This document shows, in pieces, positions 8,474 to 17,280 of a stretch of DNA of 64,000 bases. The notes below the pieces were generated by a model, which was not told where the DNA came from, did not search any database, and saw nothing but the letters and a program-made list of their open reading frames with translations. A program made the position numbers and the translations under genes. Positions within the stretch are counted from its first letter, which is position 1. Each line of letters opens with the position of its first letter. The DNA comes from Leisingera sp. NJS204 (GTDB lineage: Bacteria > Pseudomonadota > Alphaproteobacteria > Rhodobacterales > Rhodobacteraceae), in NCBI RefSeq assembly GCF_004123675.1, contig NZ_CP035418.1:87186-151185 (forward strand), given 5' to 3'.

Positions 8474-9697
8474 TTAGCCGCCGAAGTCGTCCAGCATGAT
8501 GTCCTCGCGGTCCACACCCAGATCCAGCAGCATGTTGATAACCGACTGGTTCATGATCGGCGGGCCGCACATGTAGAATTCGCAGTCTTCCGGCGCCGGA
8601 TGGTTCTTGAGGTATTCCTCGAACAGAACGTTATGGATAAAGCCGGTATAGCCTTTCCAATCGTCCTCGGGCTGGGCATCCGACAGCGCCACATGCCAGT
8701 CAAAGTTGTCGAACTCCTCGGCCAGGCTGTCGAAATCCTCGACAAAGAACATCTCTTTCTTGGAACGCGCACCGTACCAGAAGCTGATCTTGCGGTCGCG
8801 GTTTTGCAGCCGCTTCAGCTGGTCGAAGATGTGGCTGCGCATCGGCGCCATGCCGGCACCGCCGCCGATGAACACCATTTCCTTTTGGGTGTCGCGGGCA
8901 AAGAATTCGCCGAACGGACCGGAAATAGTGACTTCATCACCCGGCTTCAGGTTAAAGATGTAGGACGACATCATGCCCGCAGGAATGCCCTCGGAGCCCG
9001 GAGGCGGCGAGGCGACACGGACGTTCAGCATGATAATGCCCTTTTCGTCCGGGTAGTTCGCCATTGAATAGGCGCGTTCAACCGGTTCGTTCACCTGGGA
9101 CTTATACTGCCACAGATTGAAACGGTCCCAGTCCTCGCGGTATTCTTCCTGGATGTCGAAATCGGTATAGGCCAGCTGGTGCGCGGGTGCCTCGATCTGG
9201 ATGTAGCCGCCGGCGCGGAAGTTCACATCCTCGCCTTCGGGCAGTTCCAGCACCAGCGCCTTGATAAAGGTCGCCACGTTGTCGTTCGAGCGCACCTTGC
9301 AGCGCCACTTCTTGACGCCAAAGACTTCCTCGGGGACTTCGACTTCCATGTCCTGCTTGACCGCAACCTGGCAGGACAGGCGGTCGCCGCAGCCCGCTTC
9401 GCGCTTGGTTATATGGCTTTCCTCGGTCGGCAGGATCGACCCGCCGCCCGAATGCACCCGCACCCGGCACTGGGCACAGGTGCCGCCGCCGCCGCAGGCG
9501 GAGGGGACGAACAGTTTTTCCGCCGCCAGCGTTTGCAGCAGCTTGCCGCCCGCAGGCACCGAGATGGTTTTTTCACCGTTGATGGTGATATTGACGTTGC
9601 CGGTTGAGACCAGGCGGGAACGGGCGACCAGGATGATGGTCACCAGCGCCAGCACGATCACCGTGAAAAGGGCTACGCCGAGCGTGAAAGTTTCCAT
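8474..9697 (-). CDS. nqrF: Na+-NQR subunit F (NADH-oxidising, 2Fe-2S and FAD)
   Basis: 407 residues, the family length. One N-terminal membrane helix (about 5-25), then a plant-type ferredoxin domain with cluster ligands Cys68, Cys74, Cys77 ([10 protein letters not shown]) and Cys109, then a ferredoxin-NADP-reductase domain with FAD motif RAYSMANYP and NADH motifs GGGAGMAPM and CGPP. It ends in the typical DDFGG. It takes electrons from NADH on the cytoplasmic side and passes them to the membrane subunits. It is the last gene of nqrABCDEF, 15 bp after nqrE. Confidence 0.97.
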   Translation of the reverse strand: METFTLGVALFTVIVLALVTIILVARSRLVSTGNVNITINGEKTISVPAGGKLLQTLAAEKLFVPSACGGGGTCAQCRVRVHSGGGSILPTEESHITKREAGCGDRLSCQVAVKQDMEVEVPEEVFGVKKWRCKVRSNDNVATFIKALVLELPEGEDVNFRAGGYIQIEAPAHQLAYTDFDIQEEYREDWDRFNLWQYKSQVNEPVERAYSMANYPDEKGIIMLNVRVASPPPGSEGIPAGMMSSYIFNLKPGDEVTISGPFGEFFARDTQKEMVFIGGGAGMAPMRSHIFDQLKRLQNRDRKISFWYGARSKKEMFFVEDFDSLAEEFDNFDWHVALSDAQPEDDWKGYTGFIHNVLFEEYLKNHPAPEDCEFYMCGPPIMNQSVINMLLDLGVDREDIMLDDFGG

Positions 9698-9712
9698 GTT
9701 TCCGCGCTCTCC

Positions 9713-10321
9713 TTACAGTTTGACGCCGCTGAAGGACATAAAGGCCATCGCCATCAGTCCCGCGGTGATAAAGGTGATGCCAAGGCCCTGCAGACCGTCC
9801 GGCACGTCGGAATACTTCAGCTTCTCGCGCACACCGGCCATCGCGGTGATCGCCAGCGCCCAGCCAAAGCCGGAAGACAGGCCATAGGTGGTTGCTTCGG
9901 CAAAATTGTAATCGCGTTCCACCATGAACAGCGAACCGCCCAGAATGGCGCAGTTCACCGTGATCAGCGGCAGGAAGATCCCCAGCGCGTTGTAGAGCGG
10001 CGGGAAATACTTATCCAGGATCATCTCCAGGATCTGCACCATCGCCGCAATCACCCCGATGTACGAAATCAGACCAAGAAAGGTCAGATCCACATCCGGG
10101 AAGCCGGCCCAGGCCAGCGCGCCGGGTTTCAGCAGGTAAGTCAGCAGCAGGTTGTTGGCCGGCACGGTGATGGCCTGCACCACCATGACCGAAATCCCCA
10201 GCCCCAGCGCGGTCGAGATCTTTTTCGACACCGCAATGAAGGTACACATACCCAGGAAGAAGGACAGCGCCAGGTTTTCAACAAAGATGGCCTTGACGGC
10301 GAGTGAAATCAGCCCTTCCAT
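9713..10321 (-). CDS. nqrE: Na+-NQR subunit E
   Basis: 202 residues, about six membrane helices, homologous in fold to NqrD and inverted relative to it. The two conserved intramembrane cysteines are visible (GMCTF about residue 26 and VNCAILGG about 120). Together with the NqrD cysteines they bind the iron centre between cytoplasm and periplasm. Its start shares a base with the end of nqrD, which implies translational coupling. Confidence 0.97.
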   Translation of the reverse strand: MEGLISLAVKAIFVENLALSFFLGMCTFIAVSKKISTALGLGISVMVVQAITVPANNLLLTYLLKPGALAWAGFPDVDLTFLGLISYIGVIAAMVQILEMILDKYFPPLYNALGIFLPLITVNCAILGGSLFMVERDYNFAEATTYGLSSGFGWALAITAMAGVREKLKYSDVPDGLQGLGITFITAGLMAMAFMSFSGVKL

Positions 10322-10974
10322 CAGTGCGCCTCCACGGTTTGGATTTTATATTCACGCTCTTCCACCTGGTTCGGTTTCCAAGTGCGGAAGCCCCAGATCA
10401 GCAAGCCGATGACAAAGAACGCCGAGGGCGGCAGCAGCAGCAGGCCGTTGGGCACATACCAGCCGCCGTTGTTCACGGTCTCCAGGATGGTGATCCCGAA
10501 CAGCGAGCCAGAGCCGAACAGCTCTCGGATCACGCCGACCAGCATCAGGATCAACCCATAGCCCAGACCGTTGCCGATGCCGTCGATAAAGGACGCGACC
10601 GGCGGGTTCTTCATCGCAAACGCTTCGGCGCGGCCCATCACGATACAGTTGGTGATGATCAGGCCAACAAAGACCGACAGGGTTTTTGAGATCTCGAACG
10701 CATAGGCCTTCAGCACCTGATCCACCAGGATCACCAGGGACGCGATGATCACCATCTGCACGATGATCCGGATCGAGCCGGGGATCTGGTTGCGCAGGAC
10801 CGAGATGAACATTGACGAGAACGCGGTCACAAAAGTCACCGCCAGGGTCATAACAAAGGCCACCTGCAGCGACGATGTCACCGCCAGCGCCGAGCAGATG
10901 CCCAGAACCTGCAGCGTGATCGGGTTGTTGTCGACCAGCGGGTCGACCAGCATTTCCTTCTTGGTCTGCGACAT
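10321..10974 (-). CDS. nqrD: Na+-NQR subunit D
   Basis: 217 residues, six membrane helices. Conserved cysteines lie in LGICSAL (about residue 27) and [14 protein letters not shown] (about 110), the pair that ligates the NqrD/E iron centre. It shares single-base junctions with nqrC upstream and nqrE downstream. It is part of the sodium path of the pump. Confidence 0.97.
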   Translation of the reverse strand: MSQTKKEMLVDPLVDNNPITLQVLGICSALAVTSSLQVAFVMTLAVTFVTAFSSMFISVLRNQIPGSIRIIVQMVIIASLVILVDQVLKAYAFEISKTLSVFVGLIITNCIVMGRAEAFAMKNPPVASFIDGIGNGLGYGLILMLVGVIRELFGSGSLFGITILETVNNGGWYVPNGLLLLPPSAFFVIGLLIWGFRTWKPNQVEEREYKIQTVEAH

Positions 10975-11777
10975 CAGAAGTCTCCCGCTTGCAGGGCGGT
11001 CAGGAAGGGTGCGTAACCCTCTTCGCCCATCCAGAATTTCACCAGGTTGTCGACACCGACAGAGGTCAGCGTCGCGCCGGCCAGCGCATCAATGTGGTGC
11101 TCCGGCCCGGCCGGGCCTTGCGCCTTGGCAACGGTGATCTGCAATTCGCCATCAGCGTCATGCAGCTTCTTGCCGCTCCACAGGGATTTCCAGCGCGGGT
11201 TGTCCACCTCGGCGCCCAGGCCGGGGGTTTCGCCGTGCTGGTAGAATTGCAGACCAAAGATGTCGTTGCCGTTCTCCTCAACCGCGATAAAGCCATAGAG
11301 GGTCGACCACAGGCCATAGCCGTGGATCGGCAGGATCACCTTGTCCAGCGCACCCGCGTCGTCGCGCAGCAGGTAAACGGTCTTGTAGCGCGACTGGCGG
11401 CCGATGCCGGCCGGATCATTGTCCAGCGCGCGGCTCAGCTCCGGGTCCTGCGCGGCGGCCAGACCGTCAAAGCTGGCGGCGTCGAACTGATCGGTGAATT
11501 CACCGGTCTGCAGATCCAGCACCTGCGGTTCAAACGCGGCAAAAGCTTCGGCGACATCTGTGCCCGGCTCATACAATCCCGCCACCTGCAGCACGTTCAG
11601 CTGCTTGTCGCGTTTGCGGTTGGTTTCCTGCACCGGGCGCAAGCTGACAGCGGCGGAGGACACGATCATCGAGGCCACCAGACAGACGGCGACAGCAATG
11701 AACACGGTCTTGCCAACCGAATCCGGCGATGCGGCAAGGAAACGGCCGATCAGGCCCTTGCTTTGGGTATCAGCCAT
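10974..11777 (-). CDS. nqrC: Na+-NQR subunit C (covalent FMN)
   Basis: 267 residues: one N-terminal helix (about 24-45) and a periplasmic FMN-binding domain. The flavinylation motif reads [10 protein letters not shown], with the acceptor at Thr236. The residue before GAT is Ala, where SGAT or TGAT is most often seen; the GAT core and downstream LTS are intact, so modification by ApbE is still expected. It overlaps nqrB by 8 bp and nqrD by 1 bp. Confidence 0.96.
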   Translation of the reverse strand: MADTQSKGLIGRFLAASPDSVGKTVFIAVAVCLVASMIVSSAAVSLRPVQETNRKRDKQLNVLQVAGLYEPGTDVAEAFAAFEPQVLDLQTGEFTDQFDAASFDGLAAAQDPELSRALDNDPAGIGRQSRYKTVYLLRDDAGALDKVILPIHGYGLWSTLYGFIAVEENGNDIFGLQFYQHGETPGLGAEVDNPRWKSLWSGKKLHDADGELQITVAKAQGPAGPEHHIDALAGATLTSVGVDNLVKFWMGEEGYAPFLTALQAGDF

Positions 11778-12978
11778 GGCGGCGCGCCCTCCGTTTGATG
11801 TTGGCCTGCACGACGAAGTAGTCGATCAGCGGTGCAAAGACGTTGCCGAACAGGATCGCCAGCATCATGCCTTCGGGGAAGGCCGGGTTCAGCACCCGGA
11901 TCAGCACAACCATCACACCGATGAGAGCACCATAGATATAGCGGCCCGCGTTGGTGTGCGATGCGGACACAGGTTCCGTGACCATGAACACCAGACCGAA
12001 CGCATAGCCGCCCAGCACCAGGTGCCAGTACCACGGCATTGCAAACATCGGGTTGGTGTCGGAGCCGATGAGGTTCAGCAGCAGCGAGAACGCAATCATC
12101 CCGCCCAAACAGCCCGCGATCAGGCGCCAGTTGGCGATCTTGGTGAACAGCAGGAAGGCCAGACCAATGGCGCAGGCCACGGTCGAGGTCTCGCCAAAGC
12201 TGCCCTGAATGGTGCCAATGAAGGCGTCCGACCATTCGATGCCCTTGGCAGCCAGCGCCTGCACACCGTCGGCGGCTGTCACACCCAGCGCGGTGGCGCC
12301 GGAAAACCCGTCAACCGGGGTCCAGACACTGTCGCCCGACATGTTCGCCGGATAGGCGAAATACAGGAACGCCCTGCCGGTCAATGCGGGGTTCAGAAAG
12401 TTCTTGCCGGTGCCGCCAAAAACTTCCTTGCCGATCACCACGCCAAAGATGATGCCCAATGCCACCTGCCACAGCGGCGCCGAGGCCGGCATGATCAGCG
12501 TGTAAAGCATCGAAGTCACAAGGAAGCCCTCGTTCACCTCGTGGCCGCGCACGGTGGCAAAGATCACCTCGAAAATGCCGCCGGCAATCAGCGTCACCAA
12601 ATAGATCGGCAGGAAATACAGGAACCCGTGCGCGATATTGGCCATCGGGTTCGCCGCATCCAGCGAAATGCCGAACATCTGCAGAATGGCAATGCGCCAG
12701 CCGGTCGCGGCATCAGCGCCAAGCCCGGCAATCGCCGCGTTCGCCTGATAGCCGGTGTTCCACATACCCCACAGAATGCAGGGGATAGTGGCGATCACCA
12801 CATAGGTCATGATCCGCTTCATATCGACGTATGAACGCGCATGCGGCGCTGCGGTGGTCACAGTCTTGGGGGTGTAAAGAAAGCTCTCCACCATCTCATA
12901 GACGGGGAAGAGTTTCTCGTATTTGCCGCCCTTTTCAAAGTGCGGCTCGATCCTGTCAAAGAAGCTGCGCAATCCCAT
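11770..12978 (-). CDS. nqrB: Na+-NQR subunit B (covalent FMN, sodium channel)
   Basis: 402 residues with about ten membrane helices. The ApbE target motif is DGFSGATAL with the FMN-bearing Thr229. The charged N-terminus (RIEPHFEKGGKYEKLFPVYE) is typical of NqrB. This is the main membrane subunit, carrying riboflavin and FMN and contributing to the sodium channel and quinone site. It starts 6 bp after nqrA. Confidence 0.97.
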   Translation of the reverse strand: MGLRSFFDRIEPHFEKGGKYEKLFPVYEMVESFLYTPKTVTTAAPHARSYVDMKRIMTYVVIATIPCILWGMWNTGYQANAAIAGLGADAATGWRIAILQMFGISLDAANPMANIAHGFLYFLPIYLVTLIAGGIFEVIFATVRGHEVNEGFLVTSMLYTLIMPASAPLWQVALGIIFGVVIGKEVFGGTGKNFLNPALTGRAFLYFAYPANMSGDSVWTPVDGFSGATALGVTAADGVQALAAKGIEWSDAFIGTIQGSFGETSTVACAIGLAFLLFTKIANWRLIAGCLGGMIAFSLLLNLIGSDTNPMFAMPWYWHLVLGGYAFGLVFMVTEPVSASHTNAGRYIYGALIGVMVVLIRVLNPAFPEGMMLAILFGNVFAPLIDYFVVQANIKRRARRHG

Positions 12979-12983
12979 CCGGC

Positions 12984-14327
12984 TCAGCCCTCCTTTTCAA
13001 TCTTGGCGAGGCAGTCGCGCAGCGCTTGCCCGTATTCATATTTGGCGGGGCAGGCAAAACCGACGAGGCCCATGTCCTCTTCGTCCAGCTCCAGCGCACC
13101 CAGCGCCTGCGCGGTGTCGGTGTCCATCACCAGCAATGCCCGCAACAGCTGTGTCGGCAGATAGTCCTGCGGCATCAGCTGCTCAAACGTGCCGGTGGGC
13201 ACCATCGCGCGGCGGCCGCCGTTCAGATTGCTGGTCAGGCTGAACAGCTTGCGCGACAGGGCGGACCCCAGCACAGGCTGCACCGCGTATTTGCCGCCCA
13301 TGGGGCGGATCCAGCCCAGCGGGATCTGCTTGCGGTCTTCTTCCATCAGGGCAACCTGACGGGCGAACCGGCCCAGATATGCAAACGAGCCCGCAGCCTG
13401 ACGGCCCGACAGGATAGAGCCGGAGATCACCCGCACCGGGCCGTCCGCAGCAATCTCGCCGCGGGTCAGCTCATCGGTGGAGGCCCCCATCACGGTGCGG
13501 ACCAGACGCGGCTCGCGCGCCGCAGGCCCGGCGAGCGCAACAACAATGGAAGGGTCCAGATGGCCGGTCAGCAGCAGGCGGCCGATGGCGATCACATCCT
13601 GATAGGAAATCGTCCAGACCTGATCCTCGGCGCGCAGCGGTTTCAGGAAATGGATGTGGGTCCCGGCAAGACCTGCAGGGTGCGGGCCGGAGAAGGCCGC
13701 CGCCTCAACCCCGGCAACATCGGTGCCCGGAATGCTGTCGCCAGCCTTCTGGCACAGATAGGTGGTGCCCTCGGTCAGCAGGGTCAGCGCTTTCAGACCT
13801 GCCGCAAATGCCTCAGCCGCATCATTGATGATCACGGCAGCGTCAGCCGCCAGCGGCTCGCTGTCGATCGCAGTCACAAAGATCGCGCCCGGCTTGGAAC
13901 CCGGCTGCGGCATCTTGGAATAAGGACGGGTGCGGAACGCGGTCCACAGACCAGCCGCGCACAGCTTTTCGGTCAGCCCCTCGGCAGTATCGGCATTGCC
14001 GGTGGCCGAGAAATCAACGCCGTTGTCGTCCGCATCGGAAACCGCGATCACCACGCTTTCCAGCACCCGGCGCGCACCGCGGTTGATTGCCACGACCTTG
14101 CCGGTCATCGGCGCGACCATCATCGCGGCTTCGGCATCCTTGTGGCAGAACAGCGGAGTTCCGCGCTGGACCTCCTCGCCTTCCTGCACCAGCATGCGGG
14201 GTTTCAAACCCAGATAATCGGGGCCCAGAACCGCCACCGAAGTGATGGCCGGGCCGGGGTGAATGGTCTGTTCCGGCGCGCCTGTCACCGGCAGATCCAG
14301 CCCCTTCCTCAAGTTAAATGTCTTCAT
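12984..14327 (-). CDS. nqrA: Na+-NQR subunit A (ubiquinone-binding)
   Basis: 447 residues, soluble, starting with the conserved MKTFNLRKGLDLPVTG and a barrel-sandwich/biotinyl-like hybrid region (APMTGKVVAINRGARR about 72-87). It is the first gene of the operon, with AAGGA about 13 bp before the ATG. NqrA is a cytoplasmic subunit near the quinone-reduction site. Six intact subunits plus ApbE and NqrM argue for a working sodium pump. Confidence 0.97.
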   Translation of the reverse strand: MKTFNLRKGLDLPVTGAPEQTIHPGPAITSVAVLGPDYLGLKPRMLVQEGEEVQRGTPLFCHKDAEAAMMVAPMTGKVVAINRGARRVLESVVIAVSDADDNGVDFSATGNADTAEGLTEKLCAAGLWTAFRTRPYSKMPQPGSKPGAIFVTAIDSEPLAADAAVIINDAAEAFAAGLKALTLLTEGTTYLCQKAGDSIPGTDVAGVEAAAFSGPHPAGLAGTHIHFLKPLRAEDQVWTISYQDVIAIGRLLLTGHLDPSIVVALAGPAAREPRLVRTVMGASTDELTRGEIAADGPVRVISGSILSGRQAAGSFAYLGRFARQVALMEEDRKQIPLGWIRPMGGKYAVQPVLGSALSRKLFSLTSNLNGGRRAMVPTGTFEQLMPQDYLPTQLLRALLVMDTDTAQALGALELDEEDMGLVGFACPAKYEYGQALRDCLAKIEKEG

Positions 14328-14620
14328 ATTTGCGCTACGTCCTTGTGAGGCCGATTCCCGTGGCGGTACTTATCTGTTTCCGGCGGCGGAGACAAAGAAA
14401 ACGCAAGATACGGTCGCTTTTGACTCTTCACCAGCCGGGTCCGGCCCTGTTTGATCGGGCGCACTCGAATCAAATTTGCCGCCGAATGGCAAGGCCGCCC
14501 CCCTGCTTGCCGGGCAGATTCCTCCGTGATCGCAGCTTCTAAGCCAGAATGCCGCATCTGCAGCCTGCCAATACGTCAGATGCGCCACCCGGAAGCGGCA
14601 ATCGCACGCCCTGCCTGTGG
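14328..14620. other. upstream region of nqrA
   Basis: Non-coding stretch ahead of nqrA that must hold its promoter. I could not assign a -35/-10 pair with confidence, nor a riboswitch. Small open frames here show no protein-like features. Confidence 0.45.
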
Positions 14621-14654
14621 ACAAAACACCCCGTCCAAGCAACGCTTGCCGGGG
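14621..14654 (-). terminator. Rho-independent terminator of the enolase-family operon
   Basis: On the minus strand an interrupted stem (14629-14633 plus 14636-14640 pairing with 14644-14648 plus 14650-14654) with a 3-nt loop is followed by TGTTTTGT. It lies about 80 bp after the stop of the preceding operon and insulates it from nqrA. Confidence 0.65.
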
Positions 14655-14731
14655 CGGTCCAATGTGATGGCGCTAACGCCTGCGGCAGCCCGCATGTGAT
14701 TCGCGACAGGCCTGCGGATTTTGCGCTAATC

Positions 14732-15856
14732 TCACGCTTCCCAGACAGCCTGCGGCGCGCCCATCAGATCACGGTCAACGGTGATCCCAAGCCCCGGCGC
14801 ATCCGGCACCAGCACGCCGCCGTCCTGCACAGGCGCGTCGAATTCCGCGGTTTTCAGCGTCACCATATCGCGGCAGTCCAAAATGCAGCGCAGGGACCGC
14901 TCCGGCACCGTGGCGCCCAGATGCGCAATGGCGGAAAACGCCACGGCAGAGCCGACGGTATCCTGCACACTGACCGTCGCACCGGCAGCCAGGCACATGT
15001 CCCGGTGCCGCCGTCCATGGGTCAGCCCGCCCGCCTTGGAGATCTTGAGGCCGATGCCGTCGGCCACGTCCTCGACCAGCATCAGCGCGATGTCCTCATC
15101 CTGCTGCACCAGCTCATCCAGGATGATCGGCACGCTGCAGCGCTTGCGCAGCGACATCGTCTCGCGCCAGGTCTTGCAAGGCGCCTCCAGCACAAAATCC
15201 AGCCCCTCGGGCAGCATCCGCAGTATCCGCAAGGCGGTCTCCGGCGTCAGCCCGCCATTGGCATCGACCAGAAAGAACTCCCCCGGCTGCCGGTCCGCCA
15301 AGGACGCGCGGATACGCTCCGCGTCCAGCGCCGGGCCGCCTTCGCTGTCCAGCGCGCCGACCTTGACCGAATGCCCCAGATAGCCCATCTCGCGGTGCTG
15401 CGCGACGCGCGCGCGCATGTCCTCAGGGCTGCCCGCATAGATCGAAGAGATCACCGGCAGGCGTTTGCCCGTAGAGCCGCCCAGCAATTCGCAGACCGGC
15501 AGGTTCACCGATTTCCCGAACAGGTCCCAGCAGGCCAGATCAATTGCCGATTTGGCGTGATTGTGGCCCAGCAGCGCCTCGTCCATCGCATCGTTGATGC
15601 GGTCCATCTGCCGCGGATCACGGTCCAGCAGATACGGCGCAATCTCGACGATCCCCGCTCGCGCACCCAAGGCGTGCGCGGCGATATAGGTGGCGCCGAA
15701 CGGCGTGCTCTCGCCCCAGCCTTCCAGTCCGGTGTCGGTGGTGATCCGCACAAAAGAGGCATCAAAACTGCGGTACTCCCGTCCGCCTGACAGCATGTAG
15801 GTGCCGCCGGAATAGGGCAGGTCCAGCTGATACAATTCGATTTTCTTGATCTTCAC
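14732..15856 (-). CDS. mandelate racemase/muconate lactonizing enzyme family protein
   Basis: 374 residues of the enolase superfamily, MLE/MR subgroup. Metal ligands are Asp198 (VDANGG), Glu224 (LEAPC) and Asp247 (LDEL). Acid/base lysines are Lys165 (HSVKVGA) and Lys271 (GLKISKAGG). Two opposed lysines suit epimerases and dehydratases acting on amino-acid-like substrates, such as 4-hydroxyproline betaine 2-epimerase or cis-3-hydroxyproline dehydratase. It is the last gene of a leftward operon (Rieske, ALDH, small protein, MDR dehydrogenase, this), overlapping the dehydrogenase by 4 bp. I infer a role in betaine or hydroxyproline-type catabolism; the substrate is unproven. Confidence 0.88.
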   Translation of the reverse strand: MKIKKIELYQLDLPYSGGTYMLSGGREYRSFDASFVRITTDTGLEGWGESTPFGATYIAAHALGARAGIVEIAPYLLDRDPRQMDRINDAMDEALLGHNHAKSAIDLACWDLFGKSVNLPVCELLGGSTGKRLPVISSIYAGSPEDMRARVAQHREMGYLGHSVKVGALDSEGGPALDAERIRASLADRQPGEFFLVDANGGLTPETALRILRMLPEGLDFVLEAPCKTWRETMSLRKRCSVPIILDELVQQDEDIALMLVEDVADGIGLKISKAGGLTHGRRHRDMCLAAGATVSVQDTVGSAVAFSAIAHLGATVPERSLRCILDCRDMVTLKTAEFDAPVQDGGVLVPDAPGLGITVDRDLMGAPQAVWEA

Positions 15857-16947
15857 GCCTCGGCCTCCGGGATCATCAGCACCAGCTTGCCGGTATGTTT
15901 CTTGCTCAGGAAGTCCTCCTGCGCGGTTGCAATCTCAGCCAGCGGATAAGTCTTGGCGACCAGCGGGCGGATTTCCCCGGCCTCGATATATGAGATCAGA
16001 TTGGCGAACACCTCATCCTCCTGAAAGGTGCAGCCCATCAGGGTCAGGTCCTTCAGGTACAGCGTGCGCACGTCGATCTCAGCAATCGGCCCTGCAATGG
16101 CGCCGGCGGTGGCATAACGCCCGCCGCGCCGTAAAACGTCCATAAACGCAGGCCACTGCGGGCCAGCGACCAGATCGACCACCACATCGACGGATCCCTC
16201 GCCCAGCTCTGTGCGCAGATCAGCGTTGCGGTCCACCACACGGTCGGCGCCAAGCGCCAGCACCTCCTCCGCCTTCGCAGCAGAGGACAGCGCGATCACG
16301 GTGGCACCGCGGCGCTTGGCCAATTGCACGGCGGCAGAGCCGACGCCGCCCGACGCGCCCGAGATCAGCACGGTTTCGGCGCCAAGGCCAACCCGGTGCA
16401 GCATGTTCTCAGCCGTCGAATAGGCGCAAGGGATCGAGGCCAGCTCGGCATCGGACCAGTTGCAGTTCACTGCATGGGTCTCGCGCGCCGGGGCGACCGC
16501 GAACTGGGCAAAACCGCCGTCGCATTCGCTGCCGAAGGTCCAGCACTCAAAGGGGCGGTAATCGACGTAAGAGCGCAGCATGTTGCGCACCAGCACCCGC
16601 TCGCCGATACGGGACGGGTCGACCCTCTCCCCCACCGCTGCGATGTGCCCGCAGGCATCCGCGCCCTGAATGCGCGGGAATTCCAGCGGCTTGCCGGACC
16701 AGCTGGCATCGTCGTCATCGACGCTGTCAAACCCGGTGGCGCCGCCCGCATTGGTGTCCGCATCCACCGCCTTGGAGTACCAGCCGATCCGGGTGTTGAT
16801 GTCGGTGTTGTTAATGCCCGCCGCCGCAATGCGGATCAGCACCTCGCCGGCCTTGGGCTGCGGCACCGGCACATCGGTGCGGTAGTCCAGTTTGCCGATA
16901 CCGCCGTGGCCGGTTAGCAGCACGGCTGCCATTTTACTGGGGATCAT
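15853..16947 (-). CDS. MDR-superfamily alcohol dehydrogenase / quinone oxidoreductase-like
   Basis: 364 residues. GroES-like N-terminal domain (PKAGEVLIRIAAAGINNTD) and Rossmann domain with SGASGGVGSAAVQLAKRRGA about 217-236. The cysteine and histidine ligands of zinc alcohol dehydrogenases are not in the usual arrangement, so it is closer to zinc-independent quinone oxidoreductases. An acidic insert (DSVDDDDASW) about 76-85 is unusual. I choose the ATG at 16945-16947, preceded by GGGAGAGA, over a longer frame. It is co-directional with the small protein upstream, but two hairpins lie between them. Confidence 0.85.
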   Translation of the reverse strand: MIPSKMAAVLLTGHGGIGKLDYRTDVPVPQPKAGEVLIRIAAAGINNTDINTRIGWYSKAVDADTNAGGATGFDSVDDDDASWSGKPLEFPRIQGADACGHIAAVGERVDPSRIGERVLVRNMLRSYVDYRPFECWTFGSECDGGFAQFAVAPARETHAVNCNWSDAELASIPCAYSTAENMLHRVGLGAETVLISGASGGVGSAAVQLAKRRGATVIALSSAAKAEEVLALGADRVVDRNADLRTELGEGSVDVVVDLVAGPQWPAFMDVLRRGGRYATAGAIAGPIAEIDVRTLYLKDLTLMGCTFQEDEVFANLISYIEAGEIRPLVAKTYPLAEIATAQEDFLSKKHTGKLVLMIPEAEA

Positions 16948-16970
16948 GAGTGTCTCTCCCTGAATAAAAC

Positions 16971-17020
16971 TGGCCGGCCCTCCCCTGCCGGCCAAACAGG
17001 CTGCTGTCCCCGTGGGGACA
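16971..17020 (-). terminator. intercistronic hairpin pair, the second terminator-like
   Basis: Two perfect stems in the 90-bp gap within the operon: 17005-17011 with 17014-17020 (TGTCCCC/GGGGACA) and 16971-16978 with 16987-16994 (TGGCCGGC/GCCGGCCA). On the minus strand the second stem is followed by GTTTTATT. This could lower transcription of the last two genes or stabilise the upstream mRNA. Confidence 0.6.
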
Positions 17021-17037
17021 ACACCCTGAAACCTGTG

Positions 17038-17277
17038 TCATAGATCCAGCGGATGCGCCCGGCCCCGCTCCGCCAGGCGGCGGTTCAGTTCCCTGGCTTC
17101 CGGCAGACCCGCTTCCAGCGCAAAGACAAATGCGTGGGTCAGGTAGAAGCAGGCGGCGTCGATATTGCCTGCCTCCTCAGCCCTGTCCCCGGCCAGCGTA
17201 TAGAGCCGCACCAGCTCGGCATTGTCCTTATCTTCATGCGCCTGCAAAAGTGCGCGGTCGAGATCTGCACGCTCCAT
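17038..17277 (-). CDS. small helical protein of unknown function
   Basis: 79 residues, nearly all helical, resembling a pair of TPR-like hairpins (HEDKDNAELVRLYTLAGDRA then EAGNIDAACFYLTHAFVFAL). It lies 3 bp downstream of the aldehyde dehydrogenase and is surely co-transcribed with it. I do not recognise a named family. A protein-interaction or accessory role for the Rieske/ALDH enzymes is a guess. Confidence 0.7.
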   Translation of the reverse strand: MERADLDRALLQAHEDKDNAELVRLYTLAGDRAEEAGNIDAACFYLTHAFVFALEAGLPEARELNRRLAERGRAHPLDL

Positions 17278-17280
17278 CCC

